A stretch of DNA of 64,000 bases from Sandaracinobacteroides sp031425455 (GCA_031425455.1 JANPJJ010000108.1:1-64000); one strand, 5' to 3'; shown: positions 48,784-58,990, counted from the first letter of the stretch. The notes: generated by a model not told the origin, from the letters alone. Program-made: numbers and translations.

Positions 48784-51063
48784 TCAGAAGGTGCGCTTGT
48801 ACCCAAGGGTCACGCGGGCACCTTCGGCATAGGTCGTTGCGTAGAGGTCGTTGTATACTTTGATCAGCGGCGTGATGTAGCGGTTGTTCAGGATATTTTC
48901 GCCGCCGAGGGCGAACGTTCCGCCCCAGGCGTCGACTTCGACAAGGGCATCGAGCACGAAGAAACCAGGAACATTGGTATCCAGGGTCTCGTAGTTGCCG
49001 AAGGGAACCAGGGGCACATCCGCGCCGAAGCCGCCACGACGGAAGCTCTGTGTCCCTTGTAGCCGCAGCCTGACATCCGGGTTCGGACGATAGCTGACAT
49101 AGCCTGTAAGCCGCGTCGGAGTGATGCGATCCGTTGTCAGGCGCTTGTACACCGGGTCGGCGTCGTCATCGCGACGGAACTTGCCGTTCTGGTAGGTGAA
49201 GATGCCGCCAACCGAAACTTTGTCGGACGCCTCGATATCGAGCGTGGCCTCGACGCCCCAGATCTTTTCGCGCTGACGCAGGTTGATTACAGGACAGGGC
49301 AGGGCGCCCGGCTCGAAGCAGGCCGGATCCGGATCGGAAATCGTCTGCGCCGAAAGCGGTGCATTGGTATAGAAGACCGCACCCGTGGCATTGACCGGAC
49401 CCCGACTGTGCCGGAAGCCGATCTCGTACTGGGTCGTGATCGCCGCCTGCGCATTTACGAGGCTGGGGTCCCCCGGCTGGCCGATTTCCGCCAGACCGAC
49501 ATAGGCGCGTCCGAGCTCCGAAATCTCGACACCCTGAGACAGTCCGAAATAGATTTCGCTGGACGGTGCCAGAGACACGACAACGCCGGCGTTGAACAGC
49601 GTTGCATTGAACGGCTGCATCGGGCCGCCATTGTAGATAAGATCGTCGCCCGATTCGAAGATGTTGGTGACGACGAACCGCTCGGCACTGGGGCGGGCCT
49701 CCTCATGGCGGATACCGCCGGTGAAGATGACATCACCCGTCTTGACCTTGAACTGGGCGAACCCGGCATAGCCCTTCAGCCGGACCGGCGGCGAAATCGG
49801 CCGATTGGGCCCACCCGTGTTGTAGAACGGTGCGACTCCCGGATTGTACGTTACCGGCCGCTTGACGGAGCCGCCGAATTCGGACGTCCGGATCAGGGAG
49901 TCGTTGATATAGTCGAACCCGTAGGTGACTTCGAGCGGGGTCTCGAGCCCGACCGGAATCTGGGCGGTGAGGCTGCTGCGGAAACCGACACGCTCGTCTG
50001 TCATCGGGCTGGTGAAGCTGCTGAGTTCCGGAACGTCTCCGCCGTCTCCATATATCTGAACGTAGAACAGCTTATTCTGCTGGAAGAATAGTTTGACGTC
50101 CAGCAGCTGCCCAAGAAAATTCTCATTCGTATAGCTGGCGCTCAGAATGAGGTTCTGCTGGAATTGATCTTCTGCTTCGGCAAAGGGTTGCGGCGTCGCC
50201 GTCAGGAAATCATCGGGATGCTCGAGCCCGGCCGGCAGCTTGAGCGTTGCGCAGTCCTCGTCAGCGCAGGAGTAGAATGTGTAACCCGGCGGCAGATATT
50301 CCTGGCTGAAGTTGCGGCGAAAGAAATTGCCGGTGACCCGAAGCTCGGATGTATCGGTCACTGCGTAACCGACATTTGCGTCCACATTGAATATGTGAAC
50401 GTCCTGGGACAGGTTCTTGCGCCCGCGGGAGTCGTGCGTCGGCCGCGAGCGGTTGTAGCCGGCGCCGATGTAATAATCCCAGCCATTCCCCGGCTCCGCA
50501 CCGATCCCGATATAGCCGCGCGCCGACAGGCTGTCCCCCAGTGCCTGAGGATTGAAGCTGGTTGCGAGGTTCAGAATGACTTGCGGGCTGGTGGTCCGGC
50601 CCTGCCGGGTGGAAAGGTTGATGACGCCCCCCGATGCACCGAAACCAAAGACCGCACTGGCGCCGCGATTGACCTCGATCCGCTCGACAGCGATCGGGTC
50701 GATGAGCCCGAGATCGAAGCCCGAGCTGCGAAGCAGCTGGTTCACGGGAACCCCGTTGACCAGCACCGAGGCCGGCCGGCCGCGGATCGTCGGGCCGGTC
50801 GCACCGCTGAAGGATGTTTCGTTGTTTGCGATCAGGCCGGGTATTCCCTTGCCCAGAACATCGAAGAGATCGGTCGATACGCTGACCTGGCTGTTCAGGC
50901 GCTCGCTGGAAAGGATGGAAATCGAGCCGGGAACTTCCGATACCGTCGTCGGGGTCCGCGACGCGGTAACGACAATGTCGTCGCGCTGCTCGTCGGTTGT
51001 CTGCGCACCCGCAGCCGTAGCCCAGGCAATCGCCAATACCGAAACCAGTCCCGTTCGCATCAT
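48784..51063 (-). CDS. TonB-dependent outer-membrane receptor
   Basis: The 759-residue protein has a signal peptide (about 1-20, ending AAGAQ), a TonB-box-like DDIVVTASRTP, a plug (about 40-150, with LLRSSGFDLGL and NRGASAVFGFGASGGVINL) and a barrel ending in an aromatic C-terminus (RVTLGYKRTF). Three ATG codons stand in a row at 51058-51066; the middle one has the best spacing to GGGAGG. The ligand may be an iron complex or peptide. It leads the operon with the serine hydrolase and DUF6176 genes; the 259 bp upstream hold its promoter. Confidence 0.9.
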   Translation of the reverse strand: MMRTGLVSVLAIAWATAAGAQTTDEQRDDIVVTASRTPTTVSEVPGSISILSSERLNSQVSVSTDLFDVLGKGIPGLIANNETSFSGATGPTIRGRPASVLVNGVPVNQLLRSSGFDLGLIDPIAVERIEVNRGASAVFGFGASGGVINLSTRQGRTTSPQVILNLATSFNPQALGDSLSARGYIGIGAEPGNGWDYYIGAGYNRSRPTHDSRGRKNLSQDVHIFNVDANVGYAVTDTSELRVTGNFFRRNFSQEYLPPGYTFYSCADEDCATLKLPAGLEHPDDFLTATPQPFAEAEDQFQQNLILSASYTNENFLGQLLDVKLFFQQNKLFYVQIYGDGGDVPELSSFTSPMTDERVGFRSSLTAQIPVGLETPLEVTYGFDYINDSLIRTSEFGGSVKRPVTYNPGVAPFYNTGGPNRPISPPVRLKGYAGFAQFKVKTGDVIFTGGIRHEEARPSAERFVVTNIFESGDDLIYNGGPMQPFNATLFNAGVVVSLAPSSEIYFGLSQGVEISELGRAYVGLAEIGQPGDPSLVNAQAAITTQYEIGFRHSRGPVNATGAVFYTNAPLSAQTISDPDPACFEPGALPCPVINLRQREKIWGVEATLDIEASDKVSVGGIFTYQNGKFRRDDDADPVYKRLTTDRITPTRLTGYVSYRPNPDVRLRLQGTQSFRRGGFGADVPLVPFGNYETLDTNVPGFFVLDALVEVDAWGGTFALGGENILNNRYITPLIKVYNDLYATTYAEGARVTLGYKRTF

Positions 51064-51322
51064 CATATTCCTCCCTTGTGCCTGGACGGAAACCACGCAG
51101 GCCTCCGAACGCCGTAAAATCGCCTCCAAGGGTGCAGTCGTTGGGCACCCTTCCCCCCAGCAGCGGCGCATCGTTGATGCGTGCGCCATCGGCCGGGCCA
51201 CTGTCGCGATACTGAAGCTCCCTGTCGGAAGAAGCTACGTGCCGGGGCGCCGTGATCGCGCGATCCTCTTCTTGTAACGGGGCGCAGTCAGAAGAAACTT
51301 GTGCCCGATACCGGCTCGGCGT

Positions 51323-52507
51323 TCACGCAGCGGCCAGAATCCTGTCGTAGGAAATCCGATCGATTGCCGCTTCGGTATTGATCACGACGACGCGGCTCGA
51401 CCGATCGAGCTCGAGCAAGGCACCGATCTCAGGATGGTCTGCCGCCTCGATCAGGGCCGCGAGCCCTGCGGCGCCGGTTTCGCCCATTTCGATCACCGGA
51501 TCGCCATGGGCGCCGCGCCCGGCAAGCCGCATTGCCCGGGCCGCAGCGGCATCGCCGATCGCGACTCCACTGTGGGTTGCAGTGCGTAAAACATCCCATG
51601 CCAGCATGGAGATTTCGCCGCACGCCATGCCGATCATGATCGTGGGGTGTTCGCCGCCGACGATCTCGGACTCGCCGCTGGCAAGACTGCGACGCAGACT
51701 GTCGACGACATCGGGCTCGACGGCGATCAGTCTGGGCCTGGTGGCACCGTGGCGCCGCCACGCCGACATCGCGATCGCCGCTGCCAGCCCGCCGCAGCCG
51801 ACCTGCACGAAGATGTGCGTGGGCGGCTCCTCTTCAGCCAGCTGATCCAGAATCTCCTCGCCCAGCAGAGTATAGCCCTGCATGATACGCTGGCAGTGGG
51901 CGACATAGCCCGGGAACGAGGTGTCCTGCAGCATGATCATGCCGTCGCGCCGGCTGTCTGCAGATACGCGGGCGATTGCATCTTCGTAGTTTCCGTCGAC
52001 AGGAACGATCCGGGCGCCGAACTCGGCAATGGCATCGGCGCGCGCCTGCGACACCCCGTGCGGAAGATAGATGGTGCACCGCGCACCCAGCGATTGCGCA
52101 CCCCACGCCAGCGAGCGGCCATGATTCCCGTCGGAGGCGGCGCAAACATGTATGTTCGCCGCGTCGGCGCGATGCTTCCCTGCCCAGATGGCGTCATATC
52201 CCGGCCTCACGCCGGCCCGTGCCGCAACCTCGTCGCGCAGATGCTCCCCAAGCGCATAGGCCGCACCCAGCGCCTTGAAGCTGGACAGCGGACGGCGCTG
52301 GCCTTCGTCCTTGATCCACAATCGCGCGACGCCGCTAAGCCTGGCGAGGCCCGGCGCCTCGACCATGCGGGTAGGGGCATAGACCGGCCAGCTCGCCAGA
52401 TCCTGGACAGCCGAACGACAGCCCTCCAGCGGCATCGCCGCGCTGGCCGCCGGCCCCGGGGCACAGTCCGCAGACAAAGACATGTTTCGGGTTGCAAGCA
52501 TCGCCAT
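51323..52507 (-). CDS. dpaL: Diaminopropionate ammonia-lyase-like PLP enzyme
   Basis: The 394-residue fold-type II PLP enzyme has the Schiff-base lysine K78 (SSFKALGAAYA), AASDGNHGRSLAWGA, LPHGVSQARADAI and the phosphate cradle QVGCGGLAAAI. The SFKALG and GVSQAR features match diaminopropionate ammonia-lyase (YgeX/DpaL), which turns D- or L-2,3-diaminopropionate into pyruvate and ammonia; relatives act on serine, threonine or hydroxyaspartate. Symbol tentative. The gene lies 41 bp behind the DPP IV-like gene on the same strand. Confidence 0.78.
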   Translation of the reverse strand: MAMLATRNMSLSADCAPGPAASAAMPLEGCRSAVQDLASWPVYAPTRMVEAPGLARLSGVARLWIKDEGQRRPLSSFKALGAAYALGEHLRDEVAARAGVRPGYDAIWAGKHRADAANIHVCAASDGNHGRSLAWGAQSLGARCTIYLPHGVSQARADAIAEFGARIVPVDGNYEDAIARVSADSRRDGMIMLQDTSFPGYVAHCQRIMQGYTLLGEEILDQLAEEEPPTHIFVQVGCGGLAAAIAMSAWRRHGATRPRLIAVEPDVVDSLRRSLASGESEIVGGEHPTIMIGMACGEISMLAWDVLRTATHSGVAIGDAAAARAMRLAGRGAHGDPVIEMGETGAAGLAALIEAADHPEIGALLELDRSSRVVVINTEAAIDRISYDRILAAA

Positions 52508-52548
52508 ATTGAACAGAAACCTCTCTCGATTGAAGCTGTCGGGAATCG

Positions 52549-54879
52549 CTATTTGCAGCAGGGAGGCAGATGCTCGGTGAAATAGCGGAACAGCATTCGG
52601 CGGTAATAGGGCGAGTTCTCGACCGAATTGTGTGTGCCACCCGGCACGATCATCATGTCGAAGCGCTTGTCTTCGCGGATGAAAGCATCTGCCAGCCGTA
52701 GCGTATGTGCGAGCGTGACGTCGCGGTCCTGGTCCCCATGCACCAGCAGTAGCCGGCCCTTCAGTCGGGCTGCGAGTTCGGCGTTCGTCGAATAGCCCGG
52801 CCGCCCCGCACCCTTTGGAGGAAAGCCGAACTGATATTCGGTCGAGTTCTGCTCGTAGATGTTCATGTCGTCGTTGCCGGCGCCGGCCACGCCGACCTGG
52901 AACAGGTCCGGGTAGGTCAGCATCGCCGTCACGGTCATCACGCCCCCGGCGGAATAGCCCGTGATGCCTGCGCGTCCCAGATCGATGAACGGGTGGCGTG
53001 CGGCCAGTGTCCGCAGAGCGGCCTCCAGATCCGGCATGGCGAAGTCCCGCGGGTTGCCATGGCCGAACAGGGCAAAGTCGCGGTGGCGATAGGTGGAACT
53101 CCCCCGCATGCTGGGCTGCACAACGATGTAGCCGAGCTGTGCCAGCGCTTGTGGGATGGCCATGTCGTAAGGATTGAGCGGATCGAAATCGATCAGGAAC
53201 GGCGCCTGTGTTCCCGGCCCGGGATAGACATGGGCGATCACCGGATAGCGCCGCGCAGGATCGAAATCGAACGGCTTGTACATCACGCCGTGCAGATCGG
53301 TCTTGCCGTCCGCGGCTTTCACAACGAACCTTTCCGGCGGCTTCCAGCCGGCCGCTTCGAGCAGCCCGAGGTCGGCGGTTTCCAGGTCCAGAATGGCATT
53401 GCCCGCGCGGTCGCGCAGCACCGATCGCGTCGGCAGATCCGGGCGCGAGACCGTGTCCACAAGATAATCGCGGCTCGGCGACAAGGCGCCGGCGAAGTTG
53501 CGGTGGTTGCCCTCCCCGGGGTCCAGCAGGGTCACCCCCGATCCGTCGATTGCCCCCCGATAGGTATGGCGATAATGTGGATTCTCCCCCGCTTCGCGGC
53601 CCGCGGCGGTGAAGAACACGTCGCCCCGCACGGCGTCGACGCCAAGAATCTGCTCCACAACGAAATCGCCCCGGGTGACTGCGCTGATCCGCCTGCCGTC
53701 GGCGGCGTGACGGTCCAGATGCTTCCATCCATCGCGTTGGGTAAGCCAGACGAAATCCCCGCCGGGGATGTCCGTCATCTCCGCATAACGAATGTCGATG
53801 TGAACCGGGTCCGCCTCGGCGATCAGGGTTCGAACCTTTCCCGTGGCCACATCGGCACTCACCAGCTCGCGCTGCCGATAGCCGCGCGCAATCCGCACGA
53901 ATCGCACCGAACGGCCGTCTGCCGACGGCCAGACGCCGGTCACACCAGCGCGTCCGAAGCCCCCGCCCAGATCAGTGTGACCGATCATCTGGCCCGGCCA
54001 TCGATCGGCTTCGATCTTCTTTCCCCGGCCGGTCTCCGCATCGAACACCCACAGCTCGTGCCGTTGAAGGGTCGCTTCCCCGGGGTGCGAAGTCGGCCAG
54101 CTGGTGACGACGGGGCGCGGTCGCGCGAGCGAATCGATCGCGTGGTCCATCGGCACGCCGCGCCAGTCCCAGCGCTGCACATAGAATTGCGACGAGCCGG
54201 GCCCGAACCACCGCACCGGCGACGCCCCACGCTGATCGTAGGGCGACCTGGCATCGATGGCGAAGCTGTTCAGCGGCTCACCATCGGTCGTCAGCCGCTG
54301 CTCCCCCCCGGCCTCGTCAACCAGATAAAGATCATGATCTCGCACGAACACCTGGAAACGACCATCCGGCGACCGGCTGCCCTGCGGTCGCAACGCCGGT
54401 TCGGGCGCAACAGCGACGCCTTCGACGGGCCGGCAATCGCCGACGTTGCAGCGGTACTGCCGACCGGCGAACGTAAACGCGATGCGGGCAAGGTCGCCGG
54501 AGACGGTCAGGCCATCCAGCACGAGCGTTTCCGGCGCGACCGCAATGCCGTGACGGCGGGACAGCGCGCGCGCGATCGCGACCGCGTCCAGCAATGGCCG
54601 CTTGCTGCGGCTGCGCGGCTCCACAAGCTCGAACCGAACCCGGGAGGTATCACGAAAACGGTACCAGAAATTGTCGGTTCCAGCGATCCAGTTGGGCGAC
54701 ACCCCGAGGTCGGCAACCAGCCTGCGCATCTGCTCAGCCGAATATCGTTCCGCGGCCGAAATGTCGGAGCTGCCGGTGACGGGCATCGGGGCGGCCGGTG
54801 GGGCAGGCGCCGCGGCGGCGCTGCACGCACCCGCGACAAGCACCCCGAGAAACATCGCACCGCGCCCGATCATCCGCAT
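52549..54879 (-). CDS. DPP IV-like S9 peptidase, probable lipoprotein
   Basis: The 776-residue protein has a lipoprotein-type signal (LVAGAC, lipid cysteine about residue 19), a beta-propeller domain (about 130-540) and an alpha/beta-hydrolase with S643 (GYSAGG), an aspartate in HGDQDRDV and a histidine in GGTHNSVEN. DPP IV enzymes remove dipeptides (often X-Pro) from peptide N-termini. The expected location is the periplasm, where it could trim peptides that enter through the TonB receptor. It reads in the same direction as dpaL. Confidence 0.88.
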   Translation of the reverse strand: MRMIGRGAMFLGVLVAGACSAAAAPAPPAAPMPVTGSSDISAAERYSAEQMRRLVADLGVSPNWIAGTDNFWYRFRDTSRVRFELVEPRSRSKRPLLDAVAIARALSRRHGIAVAPETLVLDGLTVSGDLARIAFTFAGRQYRCNVGDCRPVEGVAVAPEPALRPQGSRSPDGRFQVFVRDHDLYLVDEAGGEQRLTTDGEPLNSFAIDARSPYDQRGASPVRWFGPGSSQFYVQRWDWRGVPMDHAIDSLARPRPVVTSWPTSHPGEATLQRHELWVFDAETGRGKKIEADRWPGQMIGHTDLGGGFGRAGVTGVWPSADGRSVRFVRIARGYRQRELVSADVATGKVRTLIAEADPVHIDIRYAEMTDIPGGDFVWLTQRDGWKHLDRHAADGRRISAVTRGDFVVEQILGVDAVRGDVFFTAAGREAGENPHYRHTYRGAIDGSGVTLLDPGEGNHRNFAGALSPSRDYLVDTVSRPDLPTRSVLRDRAGNAILDLETADLGLLEAAGWKPPERFVVKAADGKTDLHGVMYKPFDFDPARRYPVIAHVYPGPGTQAPFLIDFDPLNPYDMAIPQALAQLGYIVVQPSMRGSSTYRHRDFALFGHGNPRDFAMPDLEAALRTLAARHPFIDLGRAGITGYSAGGVMTVTAMLTYPDLFQVGVAGAGNDDMNIYEQNSTEYQFGFPPKGAGRPGYSTNAELAARLKGRLLLVHGDQDRDVTLAHTLRLADAFIREDKRFDMMIVPGGTHNSVENSPYYRRMLFRYFTEHLPPCCK

Positions 54880-55061
54880 CGCATCGTATCCAGATTGCCT
54901 ATCGATGGATCAAGCTACGGAACTCCGGCAGAACATGATTTCGATAATGCCATGCGTTTGAGTGGATTCCTACGCCGGGAGCAACATTTGCCGGAAGATA
55001 ATTGGCGCCGTCTCGTTCAAACATGCTGTGGCGTTTGGTCGGTTTGCAGGAGCAGCGTGGC

Positions 55062-55652
55062 ATGGTTTGGCAGGCGCGTTTCAAGTCGATGCAGGAAGGG
55101 AACAGCGAGGAATGGGCTCGCGTCCTGGATCGTGAGCAGGCGACCCAATGGGGAGAAGTCGCCAACGAAGCGCTGACCCTGCTGGCGAGCATCCGGAATG
55201 CGGACCCGCTCGGCTATCCCGTGAACGTCTACGAACATTCCCTGCAGTGCGCGACGCGTGCGCTGCGCAACGGGGCGTCCGAGGAAACCGTCGTCGTTGC
55301 CCTCCTCCACGATATCGGGAACCTCCTTGTCCCGCATGATCACGGCATGGTTTCCGCGATGGTTCTTGCGCCCTATGTGAGCGAGCAATCGGTCTGGCTG
55401 CTCCGGCATCACGGGGTGTTCCAGCAATATTATTATATGGGTCAGATCGGGCTCGACCGGAACGGGCGCGAACAGTTTCGCGGCCACCCGGCGTTCGAGG
55501 CGACGGCCAGCTTCTGCGAGCTTTGGGACCAGGCATCGTTCGACCCGAGCTATGACAGCTTTCCGATCGAGACCTTCGAGCCGATGGTCCACCGGATCAT
55601 GGCACGCCCGGTTCGCAGTCCGTCCGCCGCCTCCAGACTGGCGCTGGATTGA
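55062..55652 (+). CDS. HD-domain protein, PhnZ-like oxygenase candidate
   Basis: The 196-residue protein has metal ligands in the order H59 (YEHSLQCA), H83-D84 (LLHDIGN), H92/H94, H116/H117 and D156 (LWDQASFDP). Ordinary HD phosphohydrolases lack the EHxLQ and WD features, which are seen in HD-type mixed-valent di-iron oxygenases such as PhnZ. A role in oxidative cleavage of a small molecule is therefore possible but unproven. The ATG at 55062 has AGGAG nine bases upstream; ATG at 55023 or 55089 are alternatives. Its stop overlaps the permease start (TGATG). Confidence 0.7.
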   Translation: MVWQARFKSMQEGNSEEWARVLDREQATQWGEVANEALTLLASIRNADPLGYPVNVYEHSLQCATRALRNGASEETVVVALLHDIGNLLVPHDHGMVSAMVLAPYVSEQSVWLLRHHGVFQQYYYMGQIGLDRNGREQFRGHPAFEATASFCELWDQASFDPSYDSFPIETFEPMVHRIMARPVRSPSAASRLALD

Positions 55653-57109
55653 TGCCGGTTGCCGGGCCGCGCGATCCCGACGGTGCCGAGCGGCATGCCC
55701 GGGGCAGCGCCGATGCGATGCCCCGCCATATCGGGCTCACAAGCGCCATCTTTCTTGTCATCGGCAACGTCATCGGGTCGGGAATATTCCTCACCTCGGG
55801 CCTGATCGCCCGCGACCTCCCTTCTACAGGCGGATTGCTTGCAGCCTGGCTGATCGGCGGCGTCATTTCCCTGCTCGGCGCCCTCAGCTACGCCGAACTC
55901 GGGGCGACCTTTCCGCGATCCGGCGGCCTCTATGCCTATCTTGGCGAGGCCTATGGGCCGATGACTGCCTTCCTGTTCGGCTGGGCATCGCTCACAATCA
56001 TCCTCACCGGGCAGATCGCCGGCATCGCCATCGGATTCTCCGAGTATCTTTCGGTATTCTGGCCCGCCGCGAGCACCACGAACGTGCTGAGCGAAGTCAC
56101 GATCCCGGGTTTGGGCGTGCGCACGCTGTCGGGGGGTCAGCTCGTCGCGGCCGCCATGATCCTGATTCTCTGTGCGATCAACATCGCCGCCCTCACGGGA
56201 AGCCGCTGGTTCGCGGTAGCATTGACTGCAGTCAAGGTGCTTGTCCTCGTGCTGATCGCGGGCCTCGCGCTCGGCGCGGGCAACCCGCTGCCGCCGATCC
56301 GCTTTGAAATGCCGGCCTCACAGGGCTTCATCGCGGCACTCGCCTTGGCGATGATCCCGGTGCTGTGGACCTACGAGGGCTGGGCGAACCTCAGCTTTGC
56401 CGCCGGAGAGATCAAACAGCCGCGCCGGAACCTGCCGCTGGCCCTCACGCTGGGCATCGGCGCGGTGACGCTGATCTACATGCTGGTCAATCTCGCCTAT
56501 CTCAGTGCACTGTCGATCGAGGACATGGCCGGCGTGGTGCGCATCGGCGAGGCGGCGGCCGGCGAACTGGGAGGCTCCAGCGGAGCCGCCATTTTCACGG
56601 CTATCGCCCTGCTGTCGACAGCGGGATGCAACGCTGCGCTGATTTTCGTCAGTGCCCGCATGCTCTACGCGATGGCGCGTGACGGTCTGTTCATGCCGGC
56701 AGCGGGCCGGCTACATCCACGCTACGGTACGCCCGCCACGGCCGTCGTGCTGATGGGCGGTTGGGCCATCGTGCTCGCGTTGAGCGGAAGCTACGAGCAA
56801 CTCTACACCTTCGTGATGGTCGGGGTTGCCCTGTTCTCCACGCTTACCGGGCTTGCCGTCGTGATCCTGCGGGTTCGCCGGCCGAACCTTGAGCGCCCCT
56901 ATCTCACCCCGGGCTATCCGGTGGTGCCGCTTGTGTTTGCAGGGGTGATGGGCCTGCTCGGGTTCAATACGTTGCTCGTGAAGCCGGTGGAATCGCTGAT
57001 CGGGATCGGGCTGATCCTGTCCGGGCTGCCGCTCTACTTCTGGTTCCGCAAACGATCGACCACGGCGGCCGCCCCCGTCTCCCGCAACGTCGTTGCCCAG
57101 GATGGATGA
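55652..57109 (+). CDS. APC-superfamily amino acid permease
   Basis: The 485-residue protein has about twelve membrane helices, the substrate-binding VIGNVIGSGIFLTSG in helix 1 (about 37-51) and the helix 6 motif WTYEGWANLSFAAGEIKQPRRNLP split by a short turn. It resembles LAT/serine-threonine-type exchangers. It probably moves an amino acid or small peptide product across the inner membrane. Translationally coupled to the HD-domain gene. Confidence 0.92.
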   Translation: MPVAGPRDPDGAERHARGSADAMPRHIGLTSAIFLVIGNVIGSGIFLTSGLIARDLPSTGGLLAAWLIGGVISLLGALSYAELGATFPRSGGLYAYLGEAYGPMTAFLFGWASLTIILTGQIAGIAIGFSEYLSVFWPAASTTNVLSEVTIPGLGVRTLSGGQLVAAAMILILCAINIAALTGSRWFAVALTAVKVLVLVLIAGLALGAGNPLPPIRFEMPASQGFIAALALAMIPVLWTYEGWANLSFAAGEIKQPRRNLPLALTLGIGAVTLIYMLVNLAYLSALSIEDMAGVVRIGEAAAGELGGSSGAAIFTAIALLSTAGCNAALIFVSARMLYAMARDGLFMPAAGRLHPRYGTPATAVVLMGGWAIVLALSGSYEQLYTFVMVGVALFSTLTGLAVVILRVRRPNLERPYLTPGYPVVPLVFAGVMGLLGFNTLLVKPVESLIGIGLILSGLPLYFWFRKRSTTAAAPVSRNVVAQDG

Positions 57110-57217
57110 GCGAGCGGTGCGGCATCGCCTGTCCCGCCTCTCAGGCGGCCGGCTTGACGGCACGGCACACATGATGAACGTTTCGGCTTGACTGGATCAG
57201 CAACGAAACGGAGCCTC

Positions 57218-57712
57218 ATGCGCCGAGAGAAAATCTCGCTCGACTCCTTTGATCGCAAGCTGCTGGATACGCTGCAGAAGCGGGGCCGTCTTTCGAACGC
57301 GAAGCTGGCACTCGAGGTGGGGCTGTCCGAAAGCGCCTGCTTCAACAGGCTTCGCAGGCTGGAGCAGCAGAAGGTTATTCTGGGCTATCGGGCGCTGATC
57401 GATCAGCCGGCAATCGCATCCTTCGTCGTTGTCTATGTGCAGATCAACATCGAAACTGCCAAACTGGCAGCTTACTCCAGATTCGAGCAACTCGTAGCTC
57501 GTATCCCCGAAGTCACGCAATGCCATCAGGTGACGGGAAGCTACGACTATCTGCTGGCTATCGTAGCGCGGGATATGGACGATTACATGCGGATCATTGA
57601 ATGGATCTTGGAAACGCACGGCGGGATTCAGCAATACTCTTCGCTCGTCGTGAAAAAATGCACCAAGGACGATCCGATCCTCACCTCCTATCTTTTATCC
57701 ACCCAGCAGTAA
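57218..57712 (+). CDS. Lrp/AsnC-family transcriptional regulator
   Basis: The 164-residue protein has a winged helix-turn-helix (about 7-55, SNAKLALEVGLSESACFNRLRRLEQ split by the turn) and a RAM effector domain (about 70-155, with VTQCHQVTGSYDYLLAIVARDM). It is the second Lrp protein in the window and sits in the middle of the amino-acid island, between the permease and the aldolase-type gene, so local control by an amino acid is likely. Confidence 0.9.
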   Translation: MRREKISLDSFDRKLLDTLQKRGRLSNAKLALEVGLSESACFNRLRRLEQQKVILGYRALIDQPAIASFVVVYVQINIETAKLAAYSRFEQLVARIPEVTQCHQVTGSYDYLLAIVARDMDDYMRIIEWILETHGGIQQYSSLVVKKCTKDDPILTSYLLSTQQ

Positions 57713-57851
57713 CGGGCGTCCAGCGCCGAAGAAACATTCGTCTCGGCCCCCGCACTCCAGCAGCCTCTTCATCCGCAGCCGGCTATTCCAGTCCCGTGAT
57801 GTGCCCTGACAAAGCTTGTGGCCCCGACGAAGGCAGAAGGAAGCACGACGA

Positions 57852-58982
57852 ATGAAGGATCTGAACACCCCGGACACACCCTGCCTGCTGCTCGATGCCC
57901 AACGGTTCGAACGAAATGTAGCGACCATGAATGGCCTGGTGGCACGCACCGGCGTTGCGCTGCGGCCGCATATGAAAACTGCCAAGAGCATTGATGTAGG
58001 TCGCGCCATTTTCGGCAGCACGCCGGGGCCGATCACCGTTTCGACCCTCCGCGAAGCCGAGATGTTCGCAGCCGCAGGGTACCGCGACATTCTCTACGCT
58101 GTCGGCATCAGTGCGCCGAAGCTGCCGCGGACGGCGGCACTGGCCCGCAGCGGTGTCTCGATAAGCGTGATTGTCGACACCGTCGACGGCGCGACCGCGA
58201 TCGCCCGGTTTGCCGAAGCCGAAGGAATTGCCCTGCCGACGCTGATCGAGCTCGACACCGACGGCCAGCGGGCGGGCATCCGACCGGATAGTGCCGCCCT
58301 GCTGGAGATCGCCCGAATTCTCCATCGGGCCGGCGCGTTCGCCGGCGTCATGAGCCACTCCGGAGGATCCTATGGCGGGGGGTCGCCCGCCGAAATCGCT
58401 GCCGTCGCAGAGGCCGAGCGCGCCGGTCTGGTGGCGGCCGCCGCAACGATCCGGAATGCCGGAATGGCGGTCGGGATTGTAAGTGCAGGTGCCACCCCTT
58501 CGGTGGTGAATGCGGCGAGCTTCGAAGGGCTGACGGAAGTGCGAGCGGGCGTTTACATGTTCCACGATCTGGTGATGGCAGGCCTCGGGGTTTGCGCGAT
58601 TGACGATATCGCCATCTCGGTTCTGACCACGGTTATCGGCCATCAGCCCGATCGAAACTGGATCATCGTCGATGCGGGCTGGACCGCGCTGTCGCGCGAT
58701 CGCGGCACCAGCCGGCAGGCCGTCGACCAGGGCTTCGGCTTGGTCTGCGACCTTGCCGGCAACCCGGTCGGAGACCTTGTCGTGGAAGCCACCAACCAGG
58801 AGCATGGCACGATCGGCAGACGCTCGCAGCTTCCCATCGACTTCAGCGCCTTCCCGATCGGACAGCGGTTGCGCATCCTGCCCAACCATGCCTGCGCGAC
58901 CGGCAGCCAGCACGAGGCCTATCATCTGATCGACCCCATGGGCCGAGTGGCAGCCGTCTGGCCACGCTTCAACGGATGGTGA
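57852..58982 (+). CDS. D-threonine aldolase / D-serine dehydratase-like PLP enzyme
   Basis: The 376-residue fold-type III (alanine-racemase-like barrel) enzyme has the PLP lysine K42 in RPHMKTAKS, IELDTDGQRAG, and metal ligands H346 and C348 in NHACATG, matching the DSD1/D-threonine aldolase family. These split D-beta-hydroxy amino acids or dehydrate D-serine or hydroxyaspartate. The usual PHxKTHK reads PHMKTAK here, a change next to the active lysine. Beta-hydroxyaspartate aldolase BhcC is a member of the same superfamily. ATG at 57852 follows a weak AGGAAG. Confidence 0.86.
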   Translation: MKDLNTPDTPCLLLDAQRFERNVATMNGLVARTGVALRPHMKTAKSIDVGRAIFGSTPGPITVSTLREAEMFAAAGYRDILYAVGISAPKLPRTAALARSGVSISVIVDTVDGATAIARFAEAEGIALPTLIELDTDGQRAGIRPDSAALLEIARILHRAGAFAGVMSHSGGSYGGGSPAEIAAVAEAERAGLVAAAATIRNAGMAVGIVSAGATPSVVNAASFEGLTEVRAGVYMFHDLVMAGLGVCAIDDIAISVLTTVIGHQPDRNWIIVDAGWTALSRDRGTSRQAVDQGFGLVCDLAGNPVGDLVVEATNQEHGTIGRRSQLPIDFSAFPIGQRLRILPNHACATGSQHEAYHLIDPMGRVAAVWPRFNGW

Positions 58983-58990
58983 AGCTTTGA

